In this document: one piece after another, positions 37,055 through 45,441 of the stretch
How positions within the stretch are numbered: position 1 is the first letter of the stretch
Layout: every line of letters starts with the position of its first letter
Origin: Sulfitobacter sp. DFL-14
GTDB lineage: Bacteria > Pseudomonadota > Alphaproteobacteria > Rhodobacterales > Rhodobacteraceae
Assembly: GCF_003335585.1 (NCBI RefSeq)
Contig: NZ_QBFD01000015.1
Location: 123,298 to 187,297 of the forward strand
Direction of reading: 5' to 3'
Length of the DNA: 64,000 nt
Notes under the pieces: model-generated
Databases searched by the model: none
What the model was told of the DNA's origin: nothing
Seen by the model: only the letters and a program-made list of their open reading frames with translations
Translations under genes and position numbers: made by a program

Positions 37055-37144
37055 GTTCGGGAAAATGTTGAATCGCAAATACCTTTCCACGCTTCGCGTT
37101 CTCAGGACATTTGCGATCCTTCTGCTTCAACCATTTCCCGAAAC
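37055..37144. other. Long imperfect inverted repeat, possible structured RNA
   Basis: The left arm GTTCGGGAAAATGTTGAA plus TCGCAAAT (37055-37080) pairs with ATTTGCGA (37109-37116) and TTCAACCATTTCCCGAAAC (37126-37144), with an 11-base bulge between. The inner loop contains ACG-CTTCG-CGT, itself a mini-hairpin. It lies in the 262-base gap between ispH and the DUF3429 gene, which otherwise holds nothing recognised. Confidence 0.5.
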
Positions 37145-37235
37145 CCTTTAAACAGTCCTGGCCCTAGCGCAGCGGCCAACGGATTGCTAAGGACGCCTTG
37201 CTTTCAAACGCACCTGAAACGGGATCTGAAACCTG

Positions 37236-37688
37236 ATGAACCGCATACCCGCCCCTGCCCTGTTGCTGGCCCTTGCAGGCCTGATCCCGTTCCTGTGGGC
37301 CGCCCTGCTGGCGCTGGGGCTCACCTCGGCGGCCGACTGGAACCTGCCTGCCGTATTCGCGGGGGATGGCCGACTGCTGATGGTGCGCTACGGCGGGATA
37401 ATCCTGCCCTTCATGGCAGGCACCCTCTGGGCCTTTGCGACGCGGGCAGAAGGGGTGCCGGCTTTCGCCGCCTATGTCGCTTCCGTCCTGCCCGCGTTGT
37501 GGTGGTTCTTCATGCCCGGCACCAGCGCCGAAACCGCGCTGATCAACCTCGCCATCGGCTTTGCCGCGCTGCTGCTGATCGAAATCGCCTTTGACCGGTG
37601 GCAACTGACGCCATCCTGGTGGCTGGCCCTGCGCATTCAACTGACCGTCGTGGTCCTGGTCTGCATCGCCATCGGTATCTGGGCATGA
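37236..37688 (+). CDS. DUF3429 membrane protein
   Basis: 150 residues, four to five hydrophobic helices: LLLALAGLIPFLWAALLALG, RYGGIILPFMAGTLWAFA, FAAYVASVLPALWWFFM, LINLAIGFAALLLIEIAF and a final helix. The pattern YGGIILPFMAGTLWAF is that of DUF3429, a family without known function. Its TGA overlaps the start of the methyltransferase by 4 bases, beginning a run of four overlapping genes to 39343. Confidence 0.7.
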   Translation: MNRIPAPALLLALAGLIPFLWAALLALGLTSAADWNLPAVFAGDGRLLMVRYGGIILPFMAGTLWAFATRAEGVPAFAAYVASVLPALWWFFMPGTSAETALINLAIGFAALLLIEIAFDRWQLTPSWWLALRIQLTVVVLVCIAIGIWA

Positions 37689-38278
37689 GCGATCCTCAAA
37701 CCCTCGCCGTCTACGACGCTCAGGCAGACGACTACGATGCGATGATGCAGGCGGAAGCCACGGCCGACCCGGGCGTACACCATTTCATCGCGGCCTTGCC
37801 CGAAGGGGCCAGCGTGCTCGACCTCGGCTGCGGTCCGGGGAATTATGCCCGCATTTTTGCAGAGGCCGGGCTGAAGGTCACCGCCATCGACGCCTCGGCA
37901 GAAATGGCAGGCCGCGCCGCGGCGATCCCCGGCGTGACGGCACGCCATGGGTTTTTCGAGGATGTGACGGAACAGGACGCCTACGATGGCATCTGGGCCA
38001 GTTTCTCTCTCCTGCACGCCCCGCGCGCCGACCTGCCGGGCCACCTGACCCGCCTGCGCAAGGCGCTGAAACCGGGCGGCACCTTTTTCATCGGCATGAA
38101 AACCGGCACCGGCGGCGGACGTGACGATCTGGGAAGACATTATGAATACTACAGTCAAGAAGAGCTGGAGACATTGCTGCAGACAGCAGGATTCTCGCCG
38201 ACACAGCACTGGACCGGCTATGGCAAAGGGCTGGCCGGGCAATATGACGGCTGGATCGTGATCCACGCAAATGGCTAA
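37685..38278 (+). CDS. Class I SAM-dependent methyltransferase
   Basis: 197 residues. Motif I is [19 protein letters not shown], with [14 protein letters not shown] as motif II, and [31 protein letters not shown] as motifs III/post-III. A small-molecule methyltransferase of the UbiE/Methyltransf_11 type; the acceptor is not readable. Start ATG 37685 overlaps the preceding stop (ATGA), and the gene overlaps rnhA by 8 bases. Confidence 0.85.
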   Translation: MSDPQTLAVYDAQADDYDAMMQAEATADPGVHHFIAALPEGASVLDLGCGPGNYARIFAEAGLKVTAIDASAEMAGRAAAIPGVTARHGFFEDVTEQDAYDGIWASFSLLHAPRADLPGHLTRLRKALKPGGTFFIGMKTGTGGGRDDLGRHYEYYSQEELETLLQTAGFSPTQHWTGYGKGLAGQYDGWIVIHANG

Positions 38279-38723
38279 ACTTTACGCATATACCGATGGT
38301 GCCTGTTCAGGTAATCCCGGCCCCGGCGGCTGGGGCGCGCTGATGCAGGCGCGCGATGGCGACCGGGTAATCAAGGAACGCGAGCTCAAGGGCGGCGAAG
38401 CGGCCACCACCAACAACCGCATGGAACTGCTGGCCGCGATCCACGCGCTGGAGGCGCTGGAGCGGGACAGTGAAATCACCATCGTCACCGACAGCAACTA
38501 CGTCAAGAACGGCATCACCGGCTGGATCCACGGCTGGAAAAAGAACGGCTGGAAGAACGCTGCCAGGAAACCGGTGAAGAACGCCGAACTCTGGCAGCGG
38601 CTGGACACCGCCAATGCCCGCCACCGGGTGACCTGGGAATGGGTCAAGGGCCACGCCGGCCACCCCGAAAACGAACGCGCGGACGCGCTGGCACGTGCGG
38701 GCATGGCCCCTTTCAAGAAATGA
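38271..38723 (+). CDS. rnhA: Ribonuclease HI
   Basis: 150 residues. Degrades RNA in RNA-DNA hybrids. [20 protein letters not shown] with catalytic Asp9, [17 protein letters not shown] with the catalytic Glu, and [24 protein letters not shown] with the next Asp and the basic handle, then [17 protein letters not shown] with the catalytic His and last Asp. All four acidic residues are intact. Confidence 0.96.
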   Translation: MAKLYAYTDGACSGNPGPGGWGALMQARDGDRVIKERELKGGEAATTNNRMELLAAIHALEALERDSEITIVTDSNYVKNGITGWIHGWKKNGWKNAARKPVKNAELWQRLDTANARHRVTWEWVKGHAGHPENERADALARAGMAPFKK

Positions 38724-39343
38724 CCCTGCTCGCAGTCCTGGATTACGGATCGGTTCTGGTCTTTGCGATCACCGGAGCACTGGTGGCCAGCCGCGCCCAG
38801 CTTGACCTTGTGGGATTTGCCTTCATCGCCTGCCTGACGGCCCTGGGCGGCGGCACCATCCGTGACCTTCTGCTGGACCGCAACCCGATCTTCTGGATCG
38901 CAAACCCCACCTACCTTGCGGTAGCCGCCGGGGCGGCGCTGGTGGTCTTTTTCACGGCCCACCTGCTGGAAAGCCGGATGCGGGCGCTGGTCTGGCTTGA
39001 CAGTGTTGCACTGGCCATTGCCGTCGCGGCGGGCGCGGGGGTGGCACTGGCGCTGGATCAATCCGCTGTCATCGTGGTGCTGATGGGCATGGTCACCGGC
39101 TGCATGGGCGGGCTGATGCGCGACGTGGTCGTGGGCGATGTGCCCGTGGTCCTGAAACAGGGCGAGCTTTACGTGACCGCCGCCTTTGCCGGTTCCGCGG
39201 CTGCAGCGCTGTCTCGTTATTACGGGTTTGACCTGCTCATCACCCTGCTGGCCTGCGCCGTGACCACCTGGATTCTGCGCGCCGGGTCCCTTGCCTTCGG
39301 CTGGCACCTGCCTGTCTACAAGAGCACCCCGCCAAAGTCCTGA
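38720..39343 (+). CDS. TRIC-type cation channel family protein (UPF0126/YadS-like)
   Basis: 207 residues, about seven helices. [49 protein letters not shown] and, in the second half, [21 protein letters not shown] form the internal repeat of UPF0126, whose GGGxxRD motif occurs twice. Bacterial TRIC proteins are potassium-permeable trimers. The start ATG overlaps the rnhA stop (ATGA). Confidence 0.85.
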   Translation: MTLLAVLDYGSVLVFAITGALVASRAQLDLVGFAFIACLTALGGGTIRDLLLDRNPIFWIANPTYLAVAAGAALVVFFTAHLLESRMRALVWLDSVALAIAVAAGAGVALALDQSAVIVVLMGMVTGCMGGLMRDVVVGDVPVVLKQGELYVTAAFAGSAAAALSRYYGFDLLITLLACAVTTWILRAGSLAFGWHLPVYKSTPPKS

Positions 39344-39404
39344 CCCTGCTCTTTTTGGCCTTAAATATTCCCCGCCGGAGGCAATGGCCCGCAGGGCCAT
39401 CCAA

Positions 39405-39641
39405 CTACCTGCGCCAGTGGAACGGCACGATGATCAGCGCCCCGATGGAGGACACGATCGCATTCATGCCCGGGCTGGCGAAACCGACGCCAAACATGAT
39501 CCGCACAAAATAGAACAGAAAGGCACCCCCGATGCAGATGATGATGCTCTGCAATATGCCATTGTGGGTCCACCCGGACTTTTCAGAGACATAGCCGACG
39601 ATCCCTGCAATCACCACGGTGCCGAAAAGTGCCAGAAACAT
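39405..39641 (-). CDS. GlsB/YeaQ/YmgE-type small membrane protein
   Basis: 78 residues with three helices and the glycine pattern of this stress-associated family (VIAGIVGYVSEKSGW, IICIGGAFLFYFVRIMFGVG, IGALIIVPF). Function unclear; relatives respond to envelope or acid stress. Only three bases separate it from the fmt stop, so it ends the def-def-def-fmt unit. Confidence 0.75.
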   Translation of the reverse strand: MFLALFGTVVIAGIVGYVSEKSGWTHNGILQSIIICIGGAFLFYFVRIMFGVGFASPGMNAIVSSIGALIIVPFHWRR

Positions 39642-39644
39642 CGC

Positions 39645-40559
39645 TTAACCTTCCCCCAGCAGGGTGCCGGGCGCAATCCGTGCGCCGCTTTGAAACACAT
39701 CCGCGTCCTGAGCAGCCTTGCCCGCCTTTTGCAGACGCGTCAATGCAACCGCCCCGGTGCCACAGGCAACATGCAGACCTTCGGTCAATACCCGTCCCGG
39801 CTGCCCGCTCCCGTCAACCAGCCGTGACCCCAGCACCTTGATGCGCGTCCCCTCCTGTTCGAACCACGCCCCGGGAAAGGGCGACAGCCCCCGGATCAGG
39901 CGGTCGACCTCGACCGCCGGCCGGGTCCAGTCGATGCGCGCCTCGGCCTTGTCGATCTTGGCGGCATAGGTCACGCCCGCCTCCGGCTGCGGCTCTGGCA
40001 CGAGGGTGTCCAGATGCGCCAACGCCTCGGTGATCGCTTCGGCGCCCAGCCTGCTCAGCCGGTCATGTAACTGCGCGGTGGTTTCCTCCGCACCGATATC
40101 CACCGCCCGGCGCAGCAACACCGGCCCGGTGTCCAGCCCTGCCTCCATCTGCATGATGCAGACCCCGGTCTGCGCATCCCCCGCCATGATCGCCCGGTGG
40201 ATCGGAGCCGCGCCGCGCCAACGGGGCAAAAGACTGGCGTGAATGTTCAGACATCCTCGCGCGGGCGCATCGAGAATCGCCTGCGGCAGGATCAGACCAT
40301 ATGCGACCACCACCGCCACATCCGCCTTCTGCTCTGCAAACGCGGCCTGAGCAGCCTCGGATTTCAGTGATACAGGATGCCGGACGTTCAGCCCCATGGC
40401 TTCTGCCCGCTGATGTACCGGCGTCGGCCTGTCCTTCTTGCCGCGCCCGGCGGGACGGGGCGGCTGGCAATAGACGGCGGCGATGTCATGCCCGGCGGCC
40501 ACCAGCCCCTCCAGCACCGGGACGGAGAATTCGGGTGTGCCCATGAAAACGATACGCAT
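39645..40559 (-). CDS. fmt: Methionyl-tRNA formyltransferase
   Basis: 304 residues. Formylates initiator Met-t[22 protein letters not shown] at the start, [24 protein letters not shown] with the folate-site motif [12 protein letters not shown], and [18 protein letters not shown]. The C-terminal tRNA-binding domain follows at about 205. Start ATG 40559 with GGGAGA upstream. Sits directly after three deformylase-like genes, which remove the formyl group from new proteins. Confidence 0.95.
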   Translation of the reverse strand: MRIVFMGTPEFSVPVLEGLVAAGHDIAAVYCQPPRPAGRGKKDRPTPVHQRAEAMGLNVRHPVSLKSEAAQAAFAEQKADVAVVVAYGLILPQAILDAPARGCLNIHASLLPRWRGAAPIHRAIMAGDAQTGVCIMQMEAGLDTGPVLLRRAVDIGAEETTAQLHDRLSRLGAEAITEALAHLDTLVPEPQPEAGVTYAAKIDKAEARIDWTRPAVEVDRLIRGLSPFPGAWFEQEGTRIKVLGSRLVDGSGQPGRVLTEGLHVACGTGAVALTRLQKAGKAAQDADVFQSGARIAPGTLLGEG

Positions 40560-40595
40560 CAATGTCTCCCGATGGGGGGCGGCGGATGGCCCGCC

Positions 40596-41093
40596 CTAGC
40601 TGTTCAGTTTCTTTGCACGCCGCAGCAGCATGTCGCGTTTGACCTTGCTCAGAAGGTCGAAATACATCCGTCCGGCCAGGTGGTCGATCTGGTGCTGGAC
40701 CGAGGTTGCCTCAAGCCCCACGAACTCGCCGCGCCTGATTGTTCCCGTCTCGTCCATATAGCGCACGCTGACCGCGCGCGGGCGGCTGATCTTGGCGGAC
40801 ACCCCCGGCAGGTTGGGCGAGGCTTCCTCGTAGTCGTTCATCTTCACCGATGCTTCCAGCACCTGTGGATTGGCCATGCGGATGCGCTTCTTGCGGTCCT
40901 TGGAGGCGTCGACGACCGCAAGCTGCAGCATCACGCCGATCTGCGGCGCGGCCAGCCCGACACCGGGCATGGCATCCATCGTCTCGATCATGTCCTCCCA
41001 GATCGCGCGGATCTCATCCGTGATCTCGGGCACCTTTTCCGCAGCGGTGCGCAGGCGCTTGTCGGGCCAGGCAATGCACTTGCGCAGTGTCAT
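40596..41093 (-). CDS. Peptide deformylase-like protein, degenerate active site
   Basis: 165 residues. Motif 1 GVGLAAPQ is intact, but motif 2, normally EGCLS with the metal-binding Cys, reads EASPN, and motif 3, normally HEIDH, reads HQIDH, so the catalytic Glu is Gln. The metal ligands His may remain. Family knowledge says both residues are needed for deformylation, so this is probably inactive or has a new role. It overlaps the preceding def gene by 4 bases and precedes fmt. Confidence 0.8.
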   Translation of the reverse strand: MTLRKCIAWPDKRLRTAAEKVPEITDEIRAIWEDMIETMDAMPGVGLAAPQIGVMLQLAVVDASKDRKKRIRMANPQVLEASVKMNDYEEASPNLPGVSAKISRPRAVSVRYMDETGTIRRGEFVGLEATSVQHQIDHLAGRMYFDLLSKVKRDMLLRRAKKLNS

Positions 41094-41587
41094 AGCCCCT
41101 CATACTCGGCCAAAAGCGCCGCCCTTGTGTCGCTGTCCAGGTGATCAAAGGTCACCACACCGTCCAGATGATCCAACTCATGCTGCGCACAGACGGCAGC
41201 GAAACCGTCAAAGCTCTGAACATAGCGACCCCCGTTCAACCCGGTCCAGACCATCTGCACCCGCGTCGGACGGTTGACCATCGCGGTTACCCCGGGAATG
41301 CTCAGGCATCCCTCCTCGGTGTCGGCGCGGTCCTCACCGACCTCCTGCATCATCGGGTTGATGCAGACCAGCGGGTCGGGCTTGCCCTCTTTCCAGCCGA
41401 CATCCATCACGAAGAGACGCAGCATCGCACCCACCTGGGGCCCGGCCAATCCGCGCCCCGGTGCGGCATACATGGTTTCCAGCATGTCGGCAGCCAGCGT
41501 TTCGATCTCAGGCGTGATCTCGGCCACGGGGGCACAGATCTCTGTCAGGCGCGGGTCAGGCCAGGTCAGGATCGGCAGAATGCTCAT
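41090..41587 (-). CDS. def: Peptide deformylase (second of three)
   Basis: 165 residues. Motif 1 is GRGLAGPQ (Gly for Ala), motif 2 EEGCLSIPG and motif 3 QHELDHLDG, so metal ligands and catalytic Glu are present. Removes the formyl group from nascent N-terminal methionine. Overlaps both neighbours by 4 bases (ATGA). The small change in motif 1 and the short C-terminus separate it from the first copy. Confidence 0.9.
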   Translation of the reverse strand: MSILPILTWPDPRLTEICAPVAEITPEIETLAADMLETMYAAPGRGLAGPQVGAMLRLFVMDVGWKEGKPDPLVCINPMMQEVGEDRADTEEGCLSIPGVTAMVNRPTRVQMVWTGLNGGRYVQSFDGFAAVCAQHELDHLDGVVTFDHLDSDTRAALLAEYEGL

Positions 41588-42102
41588 GTCCGCGCCAGTT
41601 CGCGCTTCAGCTTGACCATCTTGCGCGTGATCATCTGCCGTTTCAGCGGCTTGAGGTAGTCGATGAACAGCTTGCCATCCAGGTGGTCGATCTCGTGCTG
41701 CACGCAGGTCGCCCAGAGCTTGTCAAAGGTTTCTGTCCGCTCGTTCCCGTCCCGGTCGATCCAGCGCACCTCCACCTCTGCCGGGCGGGTCACATCGGCA
41801 TATTGGTCCGGAATGGACAGACACCCTTCCTCATAGGTGTTCAGCCGGTCAGAGGAGGCGATGACTTCGGGGTTGAACATGACCAGCGGGCGGGGTGCCT
41901 CACCTTCCGCCTTGACGCAATCCAGCACGATCAACCGGCTCGACACGCCGATCTGCGGTGCGGCAAGGCCGATGCCCGGTGCTTCATACATGGTCTTCAG
42001 CATGTCATCGGCCAGCGCGCGCAACTCGTCGGACAGGTCGTCCACGGGCGCTGCTGCCTTTTTCAGGCGCGGGTCGGGGTGCAAAAGGATCGTCCGTTTC
42101 AT
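41584..42102 (-). CDS. def: Peptide deformylase (first of three)
   Basis: 172 residues. All three motifs are canonical: GIGLAAPQIGV, EEGCLSIPDQYADV and QHEIDHLDGKLFIDYL, with a basic C-terminal helix (LKRQMITRKMVKLKREL) typical of the housekeeping iron enzyme. Start ATG 42102; GTG two codons earlier is possible. Head of the def-def-def-fmt operon, divergent from the C-S lyase gene. Confidence 0.94.
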   Translation of the reverse strand: MKRTILLHPDPRLKKAAAPVDDLSDELRALADDMLKTMYEAPGIGLAAPQIGVSSRLIVLDCVKAEGEAPRPLVMFNPEVIASSDRLNTYEEGCLSIPDQYADVTRPAEVEVRWIDRDGNERTETFDKLWATCVQHEIDHLDGKLFIDYLKPLKRQMITRKMVKLKRELART

Positions 42103-42199
42103 GGCCACGATTTAGGGCAACACCTGCACCTCTGCAACCGGGGGCTTGCAGCCGCGGGAATTGAAGATAGCTTGCACCCCAAGTTTATAGGAGCGCCTC

Positions 42200-43369
42200 A
42201 TGAGTTTTGACGAGATCATCGACCGCCGTGGCAGCCATTGTGCCAAATGGGACAAGATGGAAGCCATTTATGGCGTGCCACGCGACACCGGAATCGCGAT
42301 GTGGGTCGCCGACATGGATTTCCAGCCGCCCCAGGTGGTGCGCGATGCCCTGCAGGCGCAGGTCGATCACGGTTTCTTCGGCTATTTCGGCGATGACAGC
42401 AAATACCTGGCCGCGATTCAGTGGTGGATGGAAAACCGCCACGGCTGGAAGGTCGATCCCTCCTGGGTCTTCACCACCCACGGTCTGGTGAACGGCACCG
42501 CAATCTGCGTCGAAAGCTTCACCGCACCTGGCGAAGGGGTCATCCTGTTTACACCGGTCTATCATGCCTTTGCCCGGGTCATCTCTGCGGCGGGCCGTCA
42601 GGTTGTCGAATGCGAGATGATCAACGACAACGGCCGCTACGAGATGGATTTCGACAGCTGGGACGCTCAGATGACCGGCAACGAAAAGATGCTGGTCCTG
42701 TGTTCCCCCCACAACCCCGGCGGTCGCGTCTGGACCCGTGAGGAACTGCAGGGCGTGGCCGATTTCGCGAAGCGCCACGACCTGATCATCGTTTCGGACG
42801 AAATCCACCATGACCTCGTGATGCCCGGCCACAAACATACGCCGATGTCGCTGATCGAAGGGGTCACCGACCGGCTGGTGATGATGACCGCCTCCACCAA
42901 GACTTTCAGCATTGCGGGGGCGCACGTCGGCAATGTGATCATCGAAGACGACAAGCTGCGCGCAAAATTCGGTGCGCGGATGATGGCACTGGGCCTGTCC
43001 CCCAACTCATTCGGTCTTTTCATGGCCACCGCCGCCTATTCGCCCGAAGGGGCCGCCTGGGTGGATGATCTGGTGACCTATCTGGATGGCAACCGAAAGC
43101 TGTTCGATGCGGCGATCGATGCCATCCCCGGCCTGTCGTCGATGAAGCTGGAGGCCACCTATCTGTCATGGGTGAACTTCGAGGACACCGGCATGCCGAT
43201 GAGCGAGGCCATCAAGCGGGTTCAGGAAGACGCCGCCATCGCGGTCAACCACGGTGAGACATTCGGCAAGGGGGGCGAGACATTCATGCGGTTCAACATC
43301 GCCACGCCCCGCGCCCGTGTCGAAGAGGCCTGCAACCGCCTGACGAACGCCTTCCGCGATCTGCAATAG
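42200..43369 (+). CDS. MalY/PatB-type PLP C-S lyase
   Basis: 389 residues, fold-type I aminotransferase family. WDKMEAIYGVP and MWVADMDFQPP near the N-terminus, LCSPHNPGGRVWTREEL, SDEIHHDLVMPGHKHTPM and the PLP lysine in TASTKTFSIAGAHVGN are the MalY/PatB pattern. The usual reaction is beta-elimination of cystathionine or cysteine conjugates. Start ATG 42200 with AGGAG-like TAGGAG just before it. A monocistronic gene by position. Confidence 0.87.
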   Translation: MSFDEIIDRRGSHCAKWDKMEAIYGVPRDTGIAMWVADMDFQPPQVVRDALQAQVDHGFFGYFGDDSKYLAAIQWWMENRHGWKVDPSWVFTTHGLVNGTAICVESFTAPGEGVILFTPVYHAFARVISAAGRQVVECEMINDNGRYEMDFDSWDAQMTGNEKMLVLCSPHNPGGRVWTREELQGVADFAKRHDLIIVSDEIHHDLVMPGHKHTPMSLIEGVTDRLVMMTASTKTFSIAGAHVGNVIIEDDKLRAKFGARMMALGLSPNSFGLFMATAAYSPEGAAWVDDLVTYLDGNRKLFDAAIDAIPGLSSMKLEATYLSWVNFEDTGMPMSEAIKRVQEDAAIAVNHGETFGKGGETFMRFNIATPRARVEEACNRLTNAFRDLQ

Positions 43370-43375
43370 CGGCGC

Positions 43376-43738
43376 TCAGCCCCTGCGCCTGTCGGTAATC
43401 AGCCCGGCGGGCGCGTTTTCCGCCCTTTCAAAGTCAAGTGCGGCATGGTCCGCCACAGGTGTGGCGCGCTTGAATTCATAATGCATCTCACCCGGAACAA
43501 CCTCGTCCGTGGCGACGATCAGGCATTGGAACAGATGCTTGGACCCGTCGAGAATATCGACCAGCCCGCGCAGTTTTGGCGCATCCTGAGCGTCCACGGC
43601 AAAGCCCGATTTCCACATCCGCAAAATCGGATAGGTCACCCCGCCCACGTCGATCCGCAACCGGGACGCGCGTCTCAGGCTCGCCATGCGGGCCGCATCA
43701 AGGCCCGCCTGAACCTCTTTCGAGAATACCGTTTCCAT
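43376..43738 (-). CDS. Conserved hypothetical protein, small cytoplasmic
   Basis: 120 residues: METVFSKEVQAGLDAARMAS, then RASRLRIDVGGVTYPILRMWKSGFAVDAQDAPKLRGLVDIL and FQCLIVATDEVVPGEMHYEFKRATP. The basic RxxRLR lead and the beta-rich centre vaguely recall a PilZ domain, but the full RxxxR / D(N)xSxxG pattern is not there. I recognise it only as a type of protein common in Rhodobacteraceae. Convergent with the C-S lyase gene, 6 bases apart. Confidence 0.65.
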   Translation of the reverse strand: METVFSKEVQAGLDAARMASLRRASRLRIDVGGVTYPILRMWKSGFAVDAQDAPKLRGLVDILDGSKHLFQCLIVATDEVVPGEMHYEFKRATPVADHAALDFERAENAPAGLITDRRRG

Positions 43739-43755
43739 GAAATCCCCCACCCAAC

Positions 43756-43765
43756 TGATTAATCA
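43756..43765. promoter_or_regulatory. Perfect palindrome TGATTAATCA
   Basis: Ten-base palindrome flanked by CCCA on the left and TGGG on the right at near-symmetric distance, 18 bases before the minus-strand hypothetical gene and 148 before the GST gene. Looks like a repressor site. A second, looser repeat CATCTG/CAGATG lies near 43820. Confidence 0.35.
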
Positions 43766-43912
43766 AACTGGGCGAAAGCCAAACAAAATCAAGTGAATAT
43801 TTCATTACAAAGATCATCTGTGCAAGGTTGCAGATGTGCTGCGCGCGGGGATTCCTGTGCGCAAGCCTCCAACCGCTCTAGATATGGTTTGGACTGAAAA
43901 GGGGAGAACAAC

Positions 43913-44887
43913 ATGGGCCTTCTGATCGACGGCGTTTGGCACGACAAATGGTATGACACCAGCAAGACAGGCGGCAAATTCGAACGTTCCGCCGCGCAGT
44001 TTCGCAACTGGATCACCTCTGACGGCGCGCCCGGACCATCCGGCAACGGCGGTTTTGCAGCCGAATCGGGCCGGTATCACCTCTATGTCAGCTTTGCCTG
44101 CCCCTGGGCGCACCGCACCCTGATCTTCCGCCAGATCAAGGGCCTGGCCGATCACATCAGTATTTCCGCCGTCCACCCCGATATGCTGGGCGAGGGCTGG
44201 ACCTTTGACACCGATTTCCCCGGTGCCACCGGCGACACCCTGTTCGGCCTGCCCTATGCGCACGACATCTACATCCGTGCAGACCCCAAGTTCAGCGGCC
44301 GCGTGACCGTGCCGATCCTGTGGGACAAATCGCAGGGTACGATCGTCTCCAACGAAAGCGCCGAGATCATCCGCATGTTCAACAGCGCATTCAACGGGGT
44401 CACCGACAATACCGACGATTATTACCCGGAGCCGCTGCAGGCCCGGATCGAGGAGCTGAACGCCCGCATCTACGACACCTTCAACAACGGCGTCTATCGG
44501 TCGGGCTTTGCCACCACACAGGAGGCCTACGAAGAGGCTGTCTATCCGCTGTTCGACACCCTGGATTGGCTTGAGGATATCCTGTCGACCAACCGCTACC
44601 TGACAGGGGATCAGGTGACCGAAGCCGATTGGCGCCTGCTGCCGACGCTGCTGCGCTTTGACAAGGTCTATCACACGCATTTCAAGTGCAACCGCAGCCG
44701 CATCACCGATTACCCGAACCTCTGGGCCTACACCCGTGAGCTGTACCAATGGCCCGGCGTGTCGGACACGGTGAACTTCGATCACATCGTGCGCCATTAC
44801 CACTACAGCCACGAGTCGATAAATCCCTACCGGATCATCCCGATCAACCCGCAGCCGGACTTTGACGCGCCCCACGGACGCGCCTGA
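43913..44887 (+). CDS. Xi-class glutathione S-transferase (glutathionyl-hydroquinone reductase)
   Basis: 324 residues. The catalytic Cys63 is in FACPWAHRTLI. GGFAAESGRYHLYVSFACPW and the later YEEAVYPLFDTLDWLEDIL, TEADWRLLPTLLRFDKVYHTHFKCN are family signatures of YqjG/Ecm4. The reaction is reduction of glutathionyl-hydroquinones. Start ATG 43913. Stands alone between divergent and convergent genes. Confidence 0.92.
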   Translation: MGLLIDGVWHDKWYDTSKTGGKFERSAAQFRNWITSDGAPGPSGNGGFAAESGRYHLYVSFACPWAHRTLIFRQIKGLADHISISAVHPDMLGEGWTFDTDFPGATGDTLFGLPYAHDIYIRADPKFSGRVTVPILWDKSQGTIVSNESAEIIRMFNSAFNGVTDNTDDYYPEPLQARIEELNARIYDTFNNGVYRSGFATTQEAYEEAVYPLFDTLDWLEDILSTNRYLTGDQVTEADWRLLPTLLRFDKVYHTHFKCNRSRITDYPNLWAYTRELYQWPGVSDTVNFDHIVRHYHYSHESINPYRIIPINPQPDFDAPHGRA

Positions 44888-44898
44888 TCAGGGGCGGG

Positions 44899-45270
44899 TC
44901 AGGCGCTGTCCACTTCCCGGCCATAATGCTGCACCATCGCGGCAAGGTCTTCCGGCTCGGTCCCCGTGGGAACAAGGGCTCGGGCATTCGCGACATGGGC
45001 AAATATCGACCCATCCGAAAAGAACGAGGTGTTGGAGACAAAGATCACCTGCGCTTTCGGCAACCTGTAATTGACGAAATCCGCAACCGCCAGCGCGGCA
45101 CCGTCAGCCAGCACAAGGTTCAGGATAATGATCTGAGGTTCATTCTCTGACAGGTAGCTGACCGCATCGTCCTGTGTATGGCGCAGAACCACGTCCATCC
45201 CGTGCCGCTCAAGATGCCGCTTCCAAAGCTGACCCAGCTCAGCACAGCTTTCGACGATCAGCACTTTCAT
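44899..45270 (-). CDS. Degenerate response-regulator receiver protein
   Basis: 123 residues with the receiver fold (MKVLIVESCAELGQLWKRHLERHG, AVSYLSENEPQIIILNLVLADG). The phospho-acceptor Asp is replaced by Asn51 (IILNLVLADG), the acidic pair is VES instead of DD, and the conserved Lys near the end is missing. It cannot be phosphorylated in the normal way and may act as a pseudo-receiver. No output domain. A consensus CtrA site lies 64 bases upstream of the start. ATG 45270. Confidence 0.75.
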   Translation of the reverse strand: MKVLIVESCAELGQLWKRHLERHGMDVVLRHTQDDAVSYLSENEPQIIILNLVLADGAALAVADFVNYRLPKAQVIFVSNTSFFSDGSIFAHVANARALVPTGTEPEDLAAMVQHYGREVDSA

Positions 45271-45333
45271 ATGGGGTCCTCGTCCGGCAGCGGGGCGCAC
45301 CATGGCCTTTAAAACGGTGGTCTGCCCAATAGG

Positions 45334-45348
45334 TTAACAAATGGTTAA
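45334..45348. promoter_or_regulatory. Consensus CtrA binding site
   Basis: TTAA-CAAATGG-TTAA, an exact match to the alphaproteobacterial CtrA consensus TTAA-N7-TTAA. It is in the 171-base gap between the pseudo-receiver gene (minus, 64 bases away) and cobC (plus, 94 bases away). Known biology: CtrA controls motility, gene-transfer agents and c-di-GMP genes in this order. Confidence 0.55.
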
Positions 45349-45441
45349 AAAGCGGTGAAATTGATTAACGATTCAGACTTTCCTTGAAGATCACGATTTT
45401 TTCAGCTTTGACAACGCAGAGTGGGGAAATTTTAGGCGAAA

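Noticed and set aside
43814-44875. Long minus-strand frame opposite the GST gene
   Set aside because: Valine/glycine/arginine-rich antisense shadow; the plus-strand GST has all family motifs and a good start.
45304-45441. Cobalamin riboswitch before cobC
   Set aside because: No B12-box (GCCACTG) or typical folding seen in the short gap; CtrA site occupies part of it.
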